From assembly GCA_029959195.1 (NCBI GenBank), contig CP114118.1, positions 2,542,001 through 2,606,000 of the forward strand: 64,000 bases of DNA, read 5' to 3'. This document shows positions 11,394 to 22,735 of this stretch, one piece after another. Numbering within the stretch: position 1 is the first letter of the stretch; every line of letters starts with the position of its first letter. The position numbers and the translations under genes were made by a program. The notes under the pieces were generated by a model that was given only the letters and a program-made list of their open reading frames with translations, made no database searches and was not told where the DNA came from. Origin of the DNA: Dictyophora rubrovolvata (lineage: Eukaryota > Basidiomycota > Agaricomycetes > Phallales > Phallaceae).

Positions 11394-12520
11394 TTAACTC
11401 GCCAGGATATAGGTATTTTGTTCCCAGAAATCATCGCGGATTATATCGCAATGAAGAACGACGTTTTCATAGAGCGGCTTTGATTTCTTGGAGCGTTGCT
11501 GTGCTTGTTGTGTGGTGAGATCCGAGTGGGAGCGTTGTGGGTCTTCTTGTACGGACTCGGATGTAGACTCGGAGGGAGGCGAAGCGATCTAAACGAAGGT
11601 CAATCTGACCCTGTTAGCAACTATAATCCAAGAGTGTCCAACCTCTTTCCTAATCAGAACGCTCCCTTTACGAAATCGAGCTTCAATCTTGTTGTAATTG
11701 ATCTCGAACCGGCTGTACAAGATCTCATTTTTCTCTTTCGCAAATGTTCCCTATAGAATTTTTAATAAGTCGGTCTGGACAATAATATGATCAATATATA
11801 TACACACGCGAAGAGTTTCGTGCGCTTGTGTGGTGGTCTGCCCGCCTTTCTGTACTAGAGCCCAAAACACGGTGTTGTATAGGTTATTAATGTGCGCTTG
11901 GACAGACTAAGCCTCGAAGCTGGCAGGAGCAGGGGGGGTAAAACAACATACTGTCTGTTTGCCTCCATGAAAAGTAATCTCTTACTTCAGTATTGCTGGG
12001 GTATAACACTATACGTCCGTCAAAACTAGGAGGGTAGTTGAGGGGAATATCGTCAAAATATCGGGACCAGTTGATAACGTAGGCAGAAGTAAACAAGGAT
12101 GTAAGTGTCGTGATAATCTTCGTGGAACGTCGGTTGTATAGCGTGCACGACTTTTTGAACAAAAAGCTGCGGCGGGTGTTAGGGAATAATAACAAGCAGG
12201 TGCGAAATGCCATACCTGAACTCATCACTCTCGCCGAATCCTAGAACGATATCTGGAAATTCTTGCATTACGACCGTCGCGGCATGGTCCATGAGGCGTA
12301 AAGCCCTCTCATCATTTGGTTTGACAAAGTTGTGTTCACTTGAGAACCTTTATCTCAAAAAGTAGGAAACGCGTTGAGCACGACGTGAACTCGGAGGCAT
12401 GTTGCCCGTTGCTCACCGATGAAACGCATGCCCGTCGAGTCTGGCAACGATAAACGTGTTCGGTAAGAGCGAATCGGGCAATTCGAAAGATTTGACATAT
12501 GCAAATTTTGACCCAGCCAT
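11394..12520 (-). CDS. THG1: tRNA(His) guanylyltransferase
   Basis: THG1 adds the extra G(-1) to the 5' end of tRNA-His, which histidyl-tRNA synthetase needs. The exons give a full family profile. MAGSKFAYVKSFELPDSLLP leads into FIVARLDGHAFHR, the conserved RxDGxxFH site. Then come NDERAL, DHAATVVMQEFPDIVLGFGE and ESDEFSFLFKK (metal-binding acidic residues), FDGRIVLYPSNTEVRDYFSW and RQTD, AHINNLYNTVFWALVQKGG, and a C-terminal exon ending HCDIIRDDFWEQNTYILAS. The C-terminus carries a Ser/Gln-rich insert of about 30 residues (PPSESTSESVQEDPQ) before that last element. The start at 12520 fits the usual family start. Confidence 0.92.
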
Positions 12521-12756
12521 TTTTTTTTTCCAACTCTGCGCTAAACCGTGAGCGTGCCAAGAAAGACCGTGAAGGGGATGAATGAAGGACAATGACGAGC
12601 GTCTAGTTAAACGTTAATTAGTGCCCCCAACTCCCGCAGCGAACTCCGCAACCTCCTGTTTCCCGACTAGAACTCACCCGACTGGACTTTTTGGCATTTA
12701 TTTTTTGTGTTATCCACTTCGAATCAAAAGTAGCATCATCATTTCATTCCGCAGCC

Positions 12757-13911
12757 ATGACGGACAGGGCGCACACTATCTCAGCTGGTATCAATGGCCA
12801 GACCGGCAATGGAGGCAACAACGTCAAACCAGTGGCTTCGTCTGCACCCGCATCCTTCGCACCCTTTTTCCGACGTCGCACACTTGGACGGGGCCGTGCG
12901 CCGTCGCCACCCACGTGGGGGTGCTACGAGCAAATTCCGCTTGAGTATAGCGATTCGGAAGACGACGACGATGATGAAGAGGACGACGAAGAAGACGACG
13001 ATGACAACTATATTGAAACGGACAGCGACGAGCATAGTGTGTCTGGTAACGAGGCCTGTTTTCAGCCGGCGACGAAGCCTTGCGGCACGGAGTCGCAGGG
13101 ACATGCGATGGAGATGGAGATGGAGATGGAAGGAGAATCCAAGCAGGACAGCAATGTCCACCAGGGCGTCGTTGTTGAGAAGAAGTCGGATAGAATGGCT
13201 ATGAGCATGGATATGGATATGGATATGGATATGGATGTAGATGGTCGGACTTGTGCAGCTTCAGATGCAAAACAAACTTGTGGTAGTGCAGACGGAGAAC
13301 AACAGTGCTCTGATGCCCGTAGCTGTCCATGCCATGGCTCCCATCACCATCATGTGTCCGAACTTCAGAAGAAGAAACAAGATAAAGGAAAACAACGTGC
13401 AGTCGAGCCTGTTTCGCCCTCGACGACAGAAGAAAAGAATGAAAAGTCGGCAGACAGAAACGCACGCAAGGGGCGACGTAATGGTGGTGGTGGTGGTGGT
13501 GGTGGTAATCGTAACCGCAAGCGAAGAGATCGTGAATCAAACCATATATTGCGCCCTATTTTGACCATAAAAAAGTCTGATGGTTTTGTATGGAATCAGG
13601 TTTGTTCATGAGGCTCCTCTTGTTCTTTCTTCAAAAAGCATTTACAAAGTCAACATAAAGGAACTCTTTATTCCGTCATATATTAAAGACCGGTGTGCGT
13701 TTATACAATGCCAAGCACTCAATATTCATTCGTCTTTCTTATTATGATATGTTTTGTTTTAGACATCGCATCAACTTCGCCGCCTTCTTCCAACATCGTG
13801 TCCTCATCCTCGTCGTCAGGTGTTCTCACCAACGACTTTAACGACAATTATGAGATCGAAGTTGTCGAAATACGGGTTCAAGGAAACGAATTAGAAGGAA
13901 TCCTCTCGTAA
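12757..13911 (+). CDS. acidic low-complexity protein with conserved C-terminus
   Basis: Three exons: 12757-13599, a 34-base micro-exon at 13661-13694, and 13763-13911. Together they make 1026 bases, an exact multiple of three, so about 341 residues. The N-terminal part has FRRRTLGRGRAPSPPTWGCY, then an Asp/Glu run, then (Met-Glu) and (Met-Asp) dipeptide runs, a Cys/His patch and a basic Gly-rich stretch with NRNRKRRDRE. After it comes an ordered-looking tail: GFVWNQELFIPSYIKDRYIA, then DNYEIEVVEIRVQGNELEG. The micro-exon encodes ELFIPSYIKDR. The acidic and basic patches suggest a nuclear protein. No family is recognised. Confidence 0.7.
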
Positions 13912-14601
13912 AAACGCGCCATTTTTCCCTTTCTCTACGCGGGTTGTCGTCGCGGTACAATTGGTAGATATTAGCGTGCCCTGCCCCTCCAAAACACTCA
14001 GAATCGACTTCGCATATATGTATCGCTATCACCTATTATTCAATTCCTCTTCCCCCTGCTTTCACGACACCATCATAGTTTTCCTTTTCAAAAACATCTC
14101 TGTCCAAGTTTGTCTTTATAATCTCAGCTGTACATACATAATTGCGTATTGAAGTACTATCATTGTTGAATTAACAGGATTCAAAGCTCTCCATAAACTA
14201 CATCTAGTGCCTTTTCCTGTTGTAATTCTGGTGCTCGGATAGGTCGCGTCCCATTGGTCCTGTCTCGAATTCTGAGCTCGGCACCGTGGCATGCTGAAAC
14301 TGTGCGTGTTCAACGTGTTCAACAGGCCTATACCTCGAGGCTGGCTGCTAAAATCAAAAATCAAATTATTATCTCGACTTCCTGGCTATCAATATGTCGG
14401 TTCGTTGACCTGTCGTGCCTGGCCAATTAAACTTTGTCGAGTCAATGACAATATTACCGAATTCGCAGGCTGTTAAGAGTTGCGTCATTTTGGAAAGCAA
14501 TTGAATGTTCAAAGTTTTTCTATGGAATTTCTTGGAGACATACATAGTATGATACAAGCGTCTGAACCAAACTCCGAAAAATCAAAACTCCGCGCGCCGC
14601 G
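13912..14601. other. intergenic between two plus-strand genes
   Basis: The 3' flank of the acidic protein gene and the promoter side of DBP6. Short frames on both strands look like chance. No repeat or RNA was recognised. Confidence 0.4.
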
Positions 14602-16795
14602 ATGACAACTTCCTCCGACAAGCCAAATGCCAGTGCTAACACAGGTGGTCTTCTCCCGTTTCCCGTGGCTCATGTCGCTCAGCAAATCTCCCAAAAAGAG
14701 CTCGCATTACAAGGACTCGATCCTGCCCTAGTCGATGCCGAGATAGTAGATTCAGCCACCACCATCCCCGTCGATACCCTCTCCAATGATTTTTCGGCGA
14801 ATCAGCCTGTAACTCTTAGTCCCAAAATGAAAAAGAGGCTCCAGGAGCTTGGCATTACTGAACTATTTGCTGGTAATTTCAGGCCCTTTCCATCATGGAA
14901 TTCTGTTCTTACTGTTTTCAGTTCAAACAGCACTACTCCCGTTTTTACTACCAACTTCCCCGTTAGAACGCGCGTTATACATGCCTTATAATCCTCCTCA
15001 AGATGTGTGCGTTTCTGCGCCAACTGGAAGTGGCAAAACATTAGCGTACGCCATTCCTATCATTGAAGTAAATTATTTAACATATTCATATTTTGTTGCT
15101 CAACTCTAATTCGGTCTGAACCAGCTTCTCGCCTCCCGTATTGTCACCCGTTTACGCGCCTTAATTGTGCTACCCACTCGAGACCTTGTAACTCAAGTCA
15201 GAGAAACATTTGAAGCCCTCTCAAAAGGTCGAGGTCTGAAGGTAGGGTTTGACTCTGATTTATCACGGTTGCCTATTATAAAGTACATCTTTAGATTGCG
15301 ACGGCCACCGGTCAACATTCTTTTACACACGAACAATCCCAACTAGTCGAGGAATCAAAAATGCCGTATGTACTTTCATGTCCCGCCCGTGAACGATTGT
15401 GATATATGACCTCTTCATAGGCTACAGGGCGGTTCGAGCAAAGTCGATATTTTGATTTGTACCCCGGGAAGACTTATCGATCACCTCAGAGGAACAAATA
15501 ATTTCACGTTACAACATTTGAGGTTCTTGGTAACATTCTTGTCTGTTGTAAAGGTTTGCCACAAGAGTCTTATCTCCGTTTTTATATTAGGTCATAGACG
15601 AAGCCGATCGTCTTCTCACTCAATCATTCCAAGACTGGCTTGCCCAAGTTCTCGCTGCTATAAAACTACCTGCTTTATCCACCCCATCAGACACGTCGAA
15701 AACTTCAATACCGTATCATGATGCAATTGCGCCCGCATGGCAACCGACACCTCTATGGAGAACCCATTTCTACAGACAACCAGAAATTTCATGCCAGAAA
15801 CTCCTCTTTTCGGCGACATTGACACACGATCCTGCAAAAATGGCCGCTGTGGAATTGCGAAAACCCAAATACTTTATTATCTCCGCTGAAGTTACCAAGG
15901 TCAAAGCAGGCGAACATCTGATAGGCGAAACATTCACGTTTCCTCCAGGGCTTCGTGTACGTAAGCTTTCGTGTCATTTCCATTTGATGATAGGCAGGCA
16001 ACTTATGATTGAAACTTATGTAGGAACATATGGTTGTTACTACAACTGCGCGGAAGCCTTTGATGCTGTTTTATTTAATACATTATCTGAACGTGACAAA
16101 CGCTCTGGTCTTCACGAACTCTACTGAATCTACCGAGAGTCTCGTTAAGTTATTAGAGTGCTTTGAAGACGCCTGGGCTGAAAACCGTAAAAGAAACTCG
16201 GCAAACCGCCCTGTCGCGCGTGCGTACTCTAGCGAGCTGAACCCAGCGGAGCGGAAAGCACTTTTGGAAGATTTCAAGTCCCAAAAGATCTCATTGTAGG
16301 GTTTTGCTTTATTTTATTTGTTTTGTCTCTGTTTTGACTTGGAATGGTATATTGAATGCTAGGTTGATTTGTTCTGATCTTATTTCTCGTGGAATTGACA
16401 TCAGTCATGTCTCGCATGTCATAAGCTACGATGCACCTGTCGATATGAGGAAATATGTTCACCGTGTTGGTCGTACAGCGCGAGCTGGCAGGGAAGGCGA
16501 TGCATGGTCTTTGCTGGAGAAACAAGAGGTTCGCCGCCATACTATATTGTATTCTCGCTCGTTTCGCTAGCTGACCGCATACACAAATGGACTTACAGGC
16601 TCGATATTTTAAAGATATGATGAGAAAAGCTTCGCATCTTGATCAATTTAAAAAACTCAAGTCCAACGTGGATGAATTAGACCAAATGGCGGAAGTTTAT
16701 GAGGTATATGCGTTTGCATTTTCATGGGTCTTTTGCTTCAATATTTACCTTTTATTTAGATAGCAATGAAAAACTTTTCTGAGAAATTAAAATAA
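14602..16795 (+). CDS. DBP6: DEAD-box ATP-dependent RNA helicase DBP6/DDX51 type
   Basis: The gene encodes a nucleolar helicase of the Dbp6/DDX51 subfamily, which in yeast acts in early 60S ribosomal subunit assembly. The motifs appear in order over about eleven exons: [16 protein letters not shown] (motif I), [12 protein letters not shown] (Ia), the GG element in [21 protein letters not shown] (Ib), VIDEADRLL (II, DEAD), [11 protein letters not shown] (III), [12 protein letters not shown] (IV), [11 protein letters not shown] (V) and [13 protein letters not shown] (VI). The long spacer after motif II, the short N-terminal extension ([16 protein letters not shown]) and the placement of TALLPFLLP before motif I match this subfamily rather than other DEAD proteins. 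The C-terminal end is FSEKLK with TAA at 16793-16795. Confidence 0.92.
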
Positions 16796-16944
16796 TTGAT
16801 TTTATTCGATAATAATATACCATATCTCTTTGCTCGTCACGCGGCTGTCCACGCTCGGCGCTTGATGCTGGCAGTTCGACTAAGCACCGTCTGTTTATCT
16901 CCCTTCCATGACGCTCGCCTTCTTGTATTGCTATTCCAGCAAAG

Positions 16945-19188
16945 ATGGGTCAAGTAAATTACATGGGTGGAAGATTGTATGTTTTGTTCCTTAGGTTCAA
17001 TTGTCGTCCCATGGTAATCCTCGGTTTTTCACGCAGAAATAATGTCAAAACACGAAACAAAGACACAACGCTGCAAATCCGTAAAAAGCATTTCGGAAAG
17101 CAGAGATTTAAGACATTATCGGATTATCTTCAGGCTATTAATAATCCTGTTCCTCGCGTAGTTTCAGTTCTAGATCCTATTAGTAAGATTGGTCTTGCCC
17201 ATGCTCGACTTGGCGGTGGTGGTGGTGGGGGTGTGTCAAAACGTGAACCGAGCTCGGATTCAAGTTTTTCTGGACAACAACGATATCGTTCATACATTCC
17301 TGCTCCATCGAAAGTTAGTTCGGAGTCCTCGGATCCTTTGGATGGCAATGCCAACGGAGCTTCAGATACAAAATTAAGCACGTTGAGAATTTTGCGTGGA
17401 CTTGCTAAAGTAGAACGTATGTATGTCTCATTTTATCAGTAAACATACATAGATGAGCTCAATATGACGTTTCATACCACCTCAGCCGCTTCCTTGGATT
17501 ATCAAAGAAAGCGTCTTCTTGAAACACCCGATTTTGCTGGTTTAGTCGCACTGCGCAAACGACGGATCGAGGCAGCTAAGACGTACATCTCTGAGGATTT
17601 CCCGTTTGGTGGGTCTCAGGCGGCGAGTACGTACGGAAGCGATGAGGACGAGTCAATGGTAGCTGATTGTAAGCTTTTTTTATATGATGGGAACTGAGGT
17701 AGCCTCACTTTTCTAATTAGATGGTGATACCATTTCCGAGTATTCCTCATTATTCCGTGATTTCTCCGGAGCCTCTGGCGAGTCTATTCATTCTTGGAAC
17801 GATGAGAGAAACATTCGCAAAAATCGGCTGTCGCCTTCATCTTCTATTCGCTCTTTCTCTCTATCTACTAGACATCATGGAGCGACTTCCCCGATACTTC
17901 CTGGACATTACTCGCATCTAAACCAGGTTTTCCCGGGAAGCGACGCCGCAAGCATTGAAGACAATGATCGCACGGAAGACTATGCTGCTCAGCTCTGTAC
18001 TTCAGACTCGGTTATTTCATTTTCAAACGAACGGAAACTTCAACGTTCTCCGATGGTCCATGACGCAATATATGATCCACTTGATATCATCATGTCAGAT
18101 GAATGGCTTTCATTTTCTAAAATGCTTGATGCAACTCTTTGTTATCCTGAGTCTCCGTCCAGGTCATTGTCCAAAATTTCATCAAAAGTGCCGGAAATTG
18201 ACTCTTGCGTAGAAACTTGGCCTTTGATTAGATCTGATACGACCCTAGGACTGGATTTTCATATGTTTCCTTGTCTTCTGTCTGAACGGTTCAGGTCTCA
18301 GAAAAACAATATCCCGACTCCATCTTGGGAACGGACTCAACCGCCTGCTTCGCATGACGAAAAAAACTCTTTTAGTGCAGTAACAGAACAAACTGAAGAG
18401 CACATGATGATTCAATCTGAAAACCAGAATATGCGCGCAGATCCGGTTTCAAATTCTTCTTATCTTACTGTTACTGGTGCCACTCGACGTAGAATTAAAC
18501 TAGACGATGCAGGAAAGTTGCTTACGGATGCGGAAGAACCAGATGTTTATGCTTTATCTGATATTCCTTCCATTCTGCTGAGTGGTGTTCCATCATCCTC
18601 GGATGCACAGCTCGAATCGCTCTCCTCGAATTCGGATTTTGTTCAGCGTTTTACAGATGATCTAGATATGAATGCCAATATCGATTCTACTAAACGTGGT
18701 ACGTATGAATACTTAGCACGGATAATTCTGAAATCATTTACTGTCTCTTTTTTTTCATAGATTCACGAAGTCAATGGGATCAACTAATGAAAGAATTGTT
18801 GGAGCCTGTGCCTTCATCCGGGCCCCAATGCACCAACGCCGCCCAAATTTCCGAATCGAACTCTAATCCTGATTCCGATTTGTCTTCCCATATCGCTGTT
18901 GGCTCTTCGGACATGAAAACCCTCCAAGTCCGTTCATCGTTTCCTTTGCAACCGCTGAGGATAAACTCGAGCGATGACTCAACTCGGGGTGTAGCTGGGC
19001 AGCCTGCTGAGAGTCGCGTCGCCCAAAATGCGGAAACGAAGCCCGTTGCTGCTGTGATAGGGCTTGAAACCAGGAATTCTGGGAGTGGAAGATATATGGA
19101 CGAGGGTAGTATTACACCGGGAACTGAGAACATTAGCGGTCCGATTTTGTTTGCGTTTACTTTCACTTCGGATCGTGAGGACGATTAA
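16945..19188 (+). CDS. large unrecognised protein, Ser/Asp/Glu-rich
   Basis: Exon 1 is short (MGQVNYMGGRL) and joins in phase to NNVKTRNKDTTLQIRKKHFG. The first 130 residues include TLSDYLQAINNPVPRVVSVL, KIGLAHARLGG with a Gly run, and a Ser-rich stretch. A second ordered-looking block reads LDYQRKRLLETPDFAGLVAL then RKRRIEAAKTYISEDFPFGG. The remaining 450 or so residues are Ser/Asp/Glu-rich and look disordered, ending DREDD. The gene lies head-to-tail after DBP6, about 150 bases away. No domain family is recognised. The composition suggests a regulatory or scaffold protein specific to basidiomycetes. Confidence 0.65.
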
Positions 19189-19338
19189 GGAGCGCATGAT
19201 GATGTTTTGTGTTGTTGAACGTGTTGCTTTTTATTTATGTCTACACCGGAGGAAATACGATACAAGGTTTTATTTCATGCGATGTAAAAACAGCACGGTT
19301 TCAATTAAGTCTTGACCCTTGAGATAAAAAAATTGATT

Positions 19339-19406
19339 GGACTGACTAGGAATTGAACCTAGACCATCCCAGCTCTTAGAGGGAGGTGTCACTGCACCAC
19401 CGGTCC
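19339..19406 (-). tRNA. degenerate tRNA-like sequence (Gly-like), copy 1
   Basis: Read on the minus strand it runs GGACCGGTGGTGCAGTGA to CTAGTCAGTCC in 68 bases. The D arm GGTG...CACC pairs, the T arm CTAGG/CCTAG with loop TTCAATT pairs perfectly, and GGACCGG/TCAGTCC makes a mostly paired acceptor. The anticodon arm TCCC...GGGA is only four pairs around an oversized loop, so a proper anticodon cannot be assigned. The 5' half resembles fungal tRNA-Gly. It is likely a tRNA pseudogene or the tRNA-derived part of a SINE. Confidence 0.4.
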
Positions 19407-19548
19407 TCAGTCGAGTGTGGCTCACTGTTCCCATCAGTCCCCTTCAAGCCATGCTCCGACTGACATGCTTGTTTACGGGCGACTATCCTACCATCCAGTG
19501 TGTGCACAGCGTTTTCCCGCGTCGGGGCCCATAACCTGTCAGCAACTT

Positions 19549-19618
19549 GGCCTGACTAGGAATCGAACCTTAACCGTCCCTGCTCTAGCGGGAAGTGCTA
19601 CCATTGCACCACCGGTCC
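19549..19618 (-). tRNA. degenerate tRNA-like sequence (Gly-like), copy 2
   Basis: This is a second copy in the same orientation, about 140 bases away. It runs GGACCGGTGGTGCAATGGTA to CCTAGTCAGGCC, 70 bases. The A-box-like and B-box-like (GGTTCGATTCC) sequences are intact, and the D arm reads like tRNA-Gly. The T stem and acceptor have mismatches, and the anticodon arm does not close normally. It shares the unusual CTAGTCAG 3' arm with copy 1, so the two are related to each other and not independent decays of a normal tRNA gene. Confidence 0.4.
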
Positions 19619-19744
19619 TTGGTTGAACATCACTTGTTCATCCATTACATGCGTTGAATACACTGACAGCCATCGACAGAAGATTTCAGATTCGAGCTAG
19701 GCGCTCTCGTTTCTACGCTTGCCAGTACCAACTTGGTCAGGAGA

Positions 19745-20401
19745 ATGGCGACAAGAGAAAAGAAAGGAGATCGTGGTTACGCTTCGCTCGTACATAGTAT
19801 AACAAGCCTTACCACCATTTTGACTCTGTCGCAATTTTTAAAAAGCCTTCTGCTCGTGTTCATGGTATTTCTGCTGACTGTCGTGGGAAGTGCCCAACGT
19901 TGATGAACACCAAGCTTCTTTCGGATTGGTCTCGTGACAGTCCCAACCATTTTCTACGCGTCGTCCTTTCAAGTGCAACATCCGATTATTTATCGAGTCG
20001 TTGATCCCGAAGCCAATTACACAGCGGAGTGCCTACATGGATTCACAATCATGGAAGAAGGCTGAGTAACCAGTTCAGAACCAACGGTAAGACTTCTTAA
20101 AACATTATAATATCAATCATTCTGGCTGCGTATTAGTAATTGGATTGTGAACTGTATGGTCTGACAATGGAGATCATGTCGGTATTCCAAAATAGAGCTT
20201 ATCAATCAACCGGACGTCTTTTGCCTAAACTATTCATTCGAGGAATGGCGTAACTGTCCGTCAGCCGTACGAAATCTAGGAGGCTTCTCATGGATATCTA
20301 TCATTGCGATGGTATTGGCTTGCGCTCAACTTCTTCTCATAATCAGAATCAAAGTTCCTTACATAATGAATTCTGTAGAGCATGATCCCGAGATAGCATA
20401 A
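19745..20401 (+). CDS. small membrane protein, exon structure uncertain
   Basis: The ATG at 19745 opens MATREKKGDRGYASLVHSIT, then a hydrophobic helix LLLVFMVFLLTVVGSAQ. Further on are protein-like exons: PTIFYASSFQVQHPIIYRVV with an N-glycosylation site and Cys in EANYTAECLHGF, and a last exon VFCLNYSFEEWRNCPSAVRN, then the helix WISIIAMVLACAQLLLIIRI and a tail ending EHDPEIA. The layout is two membrane helices around a Cys-containing outer loop, a little like a reduced tetraspanin, but no family is claimed. The phase of the middle exon near 20040-20090 does not resolve cleanly, so the gene could be damaged. Confidence 0.38.
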
Positions 20402-20490
20402 AAGGTTCGATCGTTCTCCCATGAGATGAAACAAAGACCAAACCTCCTTTTGCAACCTCAACTACTCTTCGAGTTATAATACCTTTCTAA

Positions 20491-21844
20491 ATGGCGCAAC
20501 AAAAGGCTTTGCTCTTGACAAAGAAACAGGGCCCTTTCGAAGTCGGTTCCTCTGAGAAACCAACTCCTGGACCCGGAGAGATTCTTGTCAAGGTGAATTT
20601 TGCTGAAATATTTTGAGAAATTACATGTACTAAAATCAGCCTTTGTCGTACAGATTATTGCGACCGCATTGAACCCCGTTGATTGGAAAATTCAGATCAT
20701 CGGGTTTTTCATCGACGAATACCCGGCCGTTTTGGGCACTGATTCCGCTGGTATCGTCGAGGCGATTGGTGAAGGCGTTACCAAATTCAGCGTGGGCGAC
20801 AAGGTGTAAGCTACCATACCATCTTTTCATTTTGATGTGGTCCTTGAGAAGTTGACCCGCGTGATATCTTTTCCAGCTTCCATCAAGGAAACTTTGTAAA
20901 TCGCAATGCGACATTCCAACAATATACCATTGTTCCAGCTGAAATCACAGCGAAGGTTCGTGGTCCCCCTTTTGAATTTTCTCAGCGCCAGTTATCTCTA
21001 AATTTAAAAATTAAATGCACACACACTCTCAGATTCCAGATAATATCTCGTTTGAAGAAGCATCGTCTGTTCCACTTGGTCTGGCGACTGGTGCTACAGG
21101 CTTTTACAATCCCATCGAAACAGGTGCCGGTTTAGGCTTGACACCTCCATGGGAAGGTGGCGAAGGTAAATACAAAGATCAAGGCGTCTTGATCTTCGGA
21201 GGGTCTTCATCCGTGGGACAATACAGTAAGGTCTATTTATCGTATTACACACCGAAAACTCATTCCACATTCCTAACTGCCAGCCATTCAACTTGCAAGA
21301 CTATCTGGGTTTAACCCCATCGTCACCACGGCGTCTCTTCATAACACAGATCTTCTCAAATCGCTCGGAGCAACGCACGTTGTCGATCGTAAAGCTGATA
21401 TTGTTGCTGAAGCCGCGAATATTTTCACAACTCCTCCGAAAATCATTTATGATGCCATTTCCGAGGAATCTACACAGCAGGCTGCGTGGAAGATTCTTGC
21501 CTCAGGAGGTTCTTTGATTTTGGTCCTTCCACCAGCTCCAGGGATCGAGAAAGGAGTCGACGGAAAGACATTAGCCAATGTTTATGGAAATGTGTTTACT
21601 CAGCGCAAACTTGGTATCAGCATGTATGCTTACCTGACTGAATATTTAGCGGCTGGAAAGATTAAGGCAAGCAAAGATTTTTTTGAAATTGAATGTACCT
21701 CAGTTGTTCTGAAAAACTATTTAGCCCAATAAGGTGGAGGTTCTGCCAGACGGTCTCGCTGGTATAGTCGATGGATTGAAGCGACTGCAGAACAACCAAG
21801 TTTCTGGACTCAAACTCATCGCTAAGCCACAGGAGACAGCGTAG
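20491..21844 (+). CDS. medium-chain dehydrogenase/reductase, enoyl-reductase or quinone oxidoreductase type
   Basis: Six or so exons read from MAQQKALLLTKKQGPFEVGS to KLIAKPQETA. The GroES-like fold shows as TPGPGEILVK, ALNPVDWKIQ, YPAVLGTDSAGIVEAIGEGV and FSVGDKVF. The NAD(P)H-binding fold shows as GVLIFGGSSSVGQYAIQLAR, followed by SLGATHVVDRK and YDAISEESTQQAAWKILASG. There is no zinc-ligand Cys cluster, so it belongs to the zinc-free branch that includes trans-enoyl reductases such as ToxD-like proteins. The substrate cannot be read from sequence. No polyketide synthase lies nearby, so a secondary-metabolism role is not supported here. Confidence 0.87.
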
Positions 21845-22398
21845 ATAGGAATATGATTATTATTAAGAATTTGTACTGTAGATAAATATATCTAAAATTT
21901 AAGTATACACACTTTTTTTACTTTCCAAAAAAAGACGAAGATTGTGAGTCCAGCGAGATATTTGTCGATGCAACCAATTCATCAGTTTGATCATGCACGC
22001 ATTAACTTGTCAATTTTAAGTTAAGTCGGAAAGCAACGCCCTGGCCAGTGTCGGTGGGTTCCTTTCAAAGTCGAGGACATAACACCTAAAGCACGTCGTT
22101 CATATCCCGTCAAAGTCAAAATGCATGTGTCAAAAACAGCGGTCCGACCATCCGGGGTGGAGAATGGACCTAAACTATGCTATTTAATAATGGATATGAC
22201 AGAATATCGATAAACATACTCAGATTATTTCCTTTTTGCTTGAATATCAAAAATGTTAGGAATATGATGGAACATCCATGAATTGACTTGCACCCAACTT
22301 GCACCTTGTTCAATTGCATACATAGCCTCTCAGGTAATAATAACCTTTTATGGAGGAGATCAACGATAATCAAACTTCCAGGTTCACGTGGCACTGCA
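21845..22398. other. intergenic, AT-rich
   Basis: The 3' flank of the reductase gene and AT-rich DNA. No convincing exon was found. A minus-strand open frame at 22170-22394 has no support beyond length. Confidence 0.35.
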
Positions 22399-22674
22399 AT
22401 GTCAAAAGTGGTTGAACTTTCAGTACTTCAGTTTCGATACTTTTTGCTGGATAATTTTCGAGTTCCTGGTGGATTGGTGGAACGAGTGAGTTCAGTAGCG
22501 TGGTTTATTGCCCTGGAAGACTGGGTAATGCCTGGTAGACAAATCCTCCCGACTCCTGGGCCAGACGGGACGGAGCTCGACGAAGATGATTATGAAGAAG
22601 CAACTGGAAGAAAAGCGTGGAGCCCTAGCCAACCGTACCAACGACGCGCAGGTCTGAATCTCCCAACAAATTAA
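22399..22674 (+). CDS. possible small protein or last exon, unrecognised
   Basis: From the ATG at 22399 a 91-residue frame reads MSKVVELSVLQFRYFLLDNF, RVPGGLVERVSSVAWFIALE, DWVMPGRQILPTPGPDGTEL and ends SQPYQRRAGLNLPTN. The composition looks like real protein: a hydrophobic middle followed by an acidic, Pro-containing tail. There may be earlier exons, since the frame is open upstream of the ATG. Another frame at 22585-22650 (KKQLEEKRGALANRTNDAQ, followed by a GT) also looks exon-like, so the true gene model is unsettled. Confidence 0.33.
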   Translation: MSKVVELSVLQFRYFLLDNFRVPGGLVERVSSVAWFIALEDWVMPGRQILPTPGPDGTELDEDDYEEATGRKAWSPSQPYQRRAGLNLPTN

Positions 22675-22735
22675 AAGATGACAAGGCGAATAATATATAC
22701 GGGCATCAAGCTCATTGTGTCGAATAAACACTCAC

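Noticed and set aside
12781-13568. Minus-strand frames with Val/Ile, His or Tyr-Pro runs
   Set aside because: Antisense of the acidic and Met-Asp repeat tracts in the plus-strand gene.
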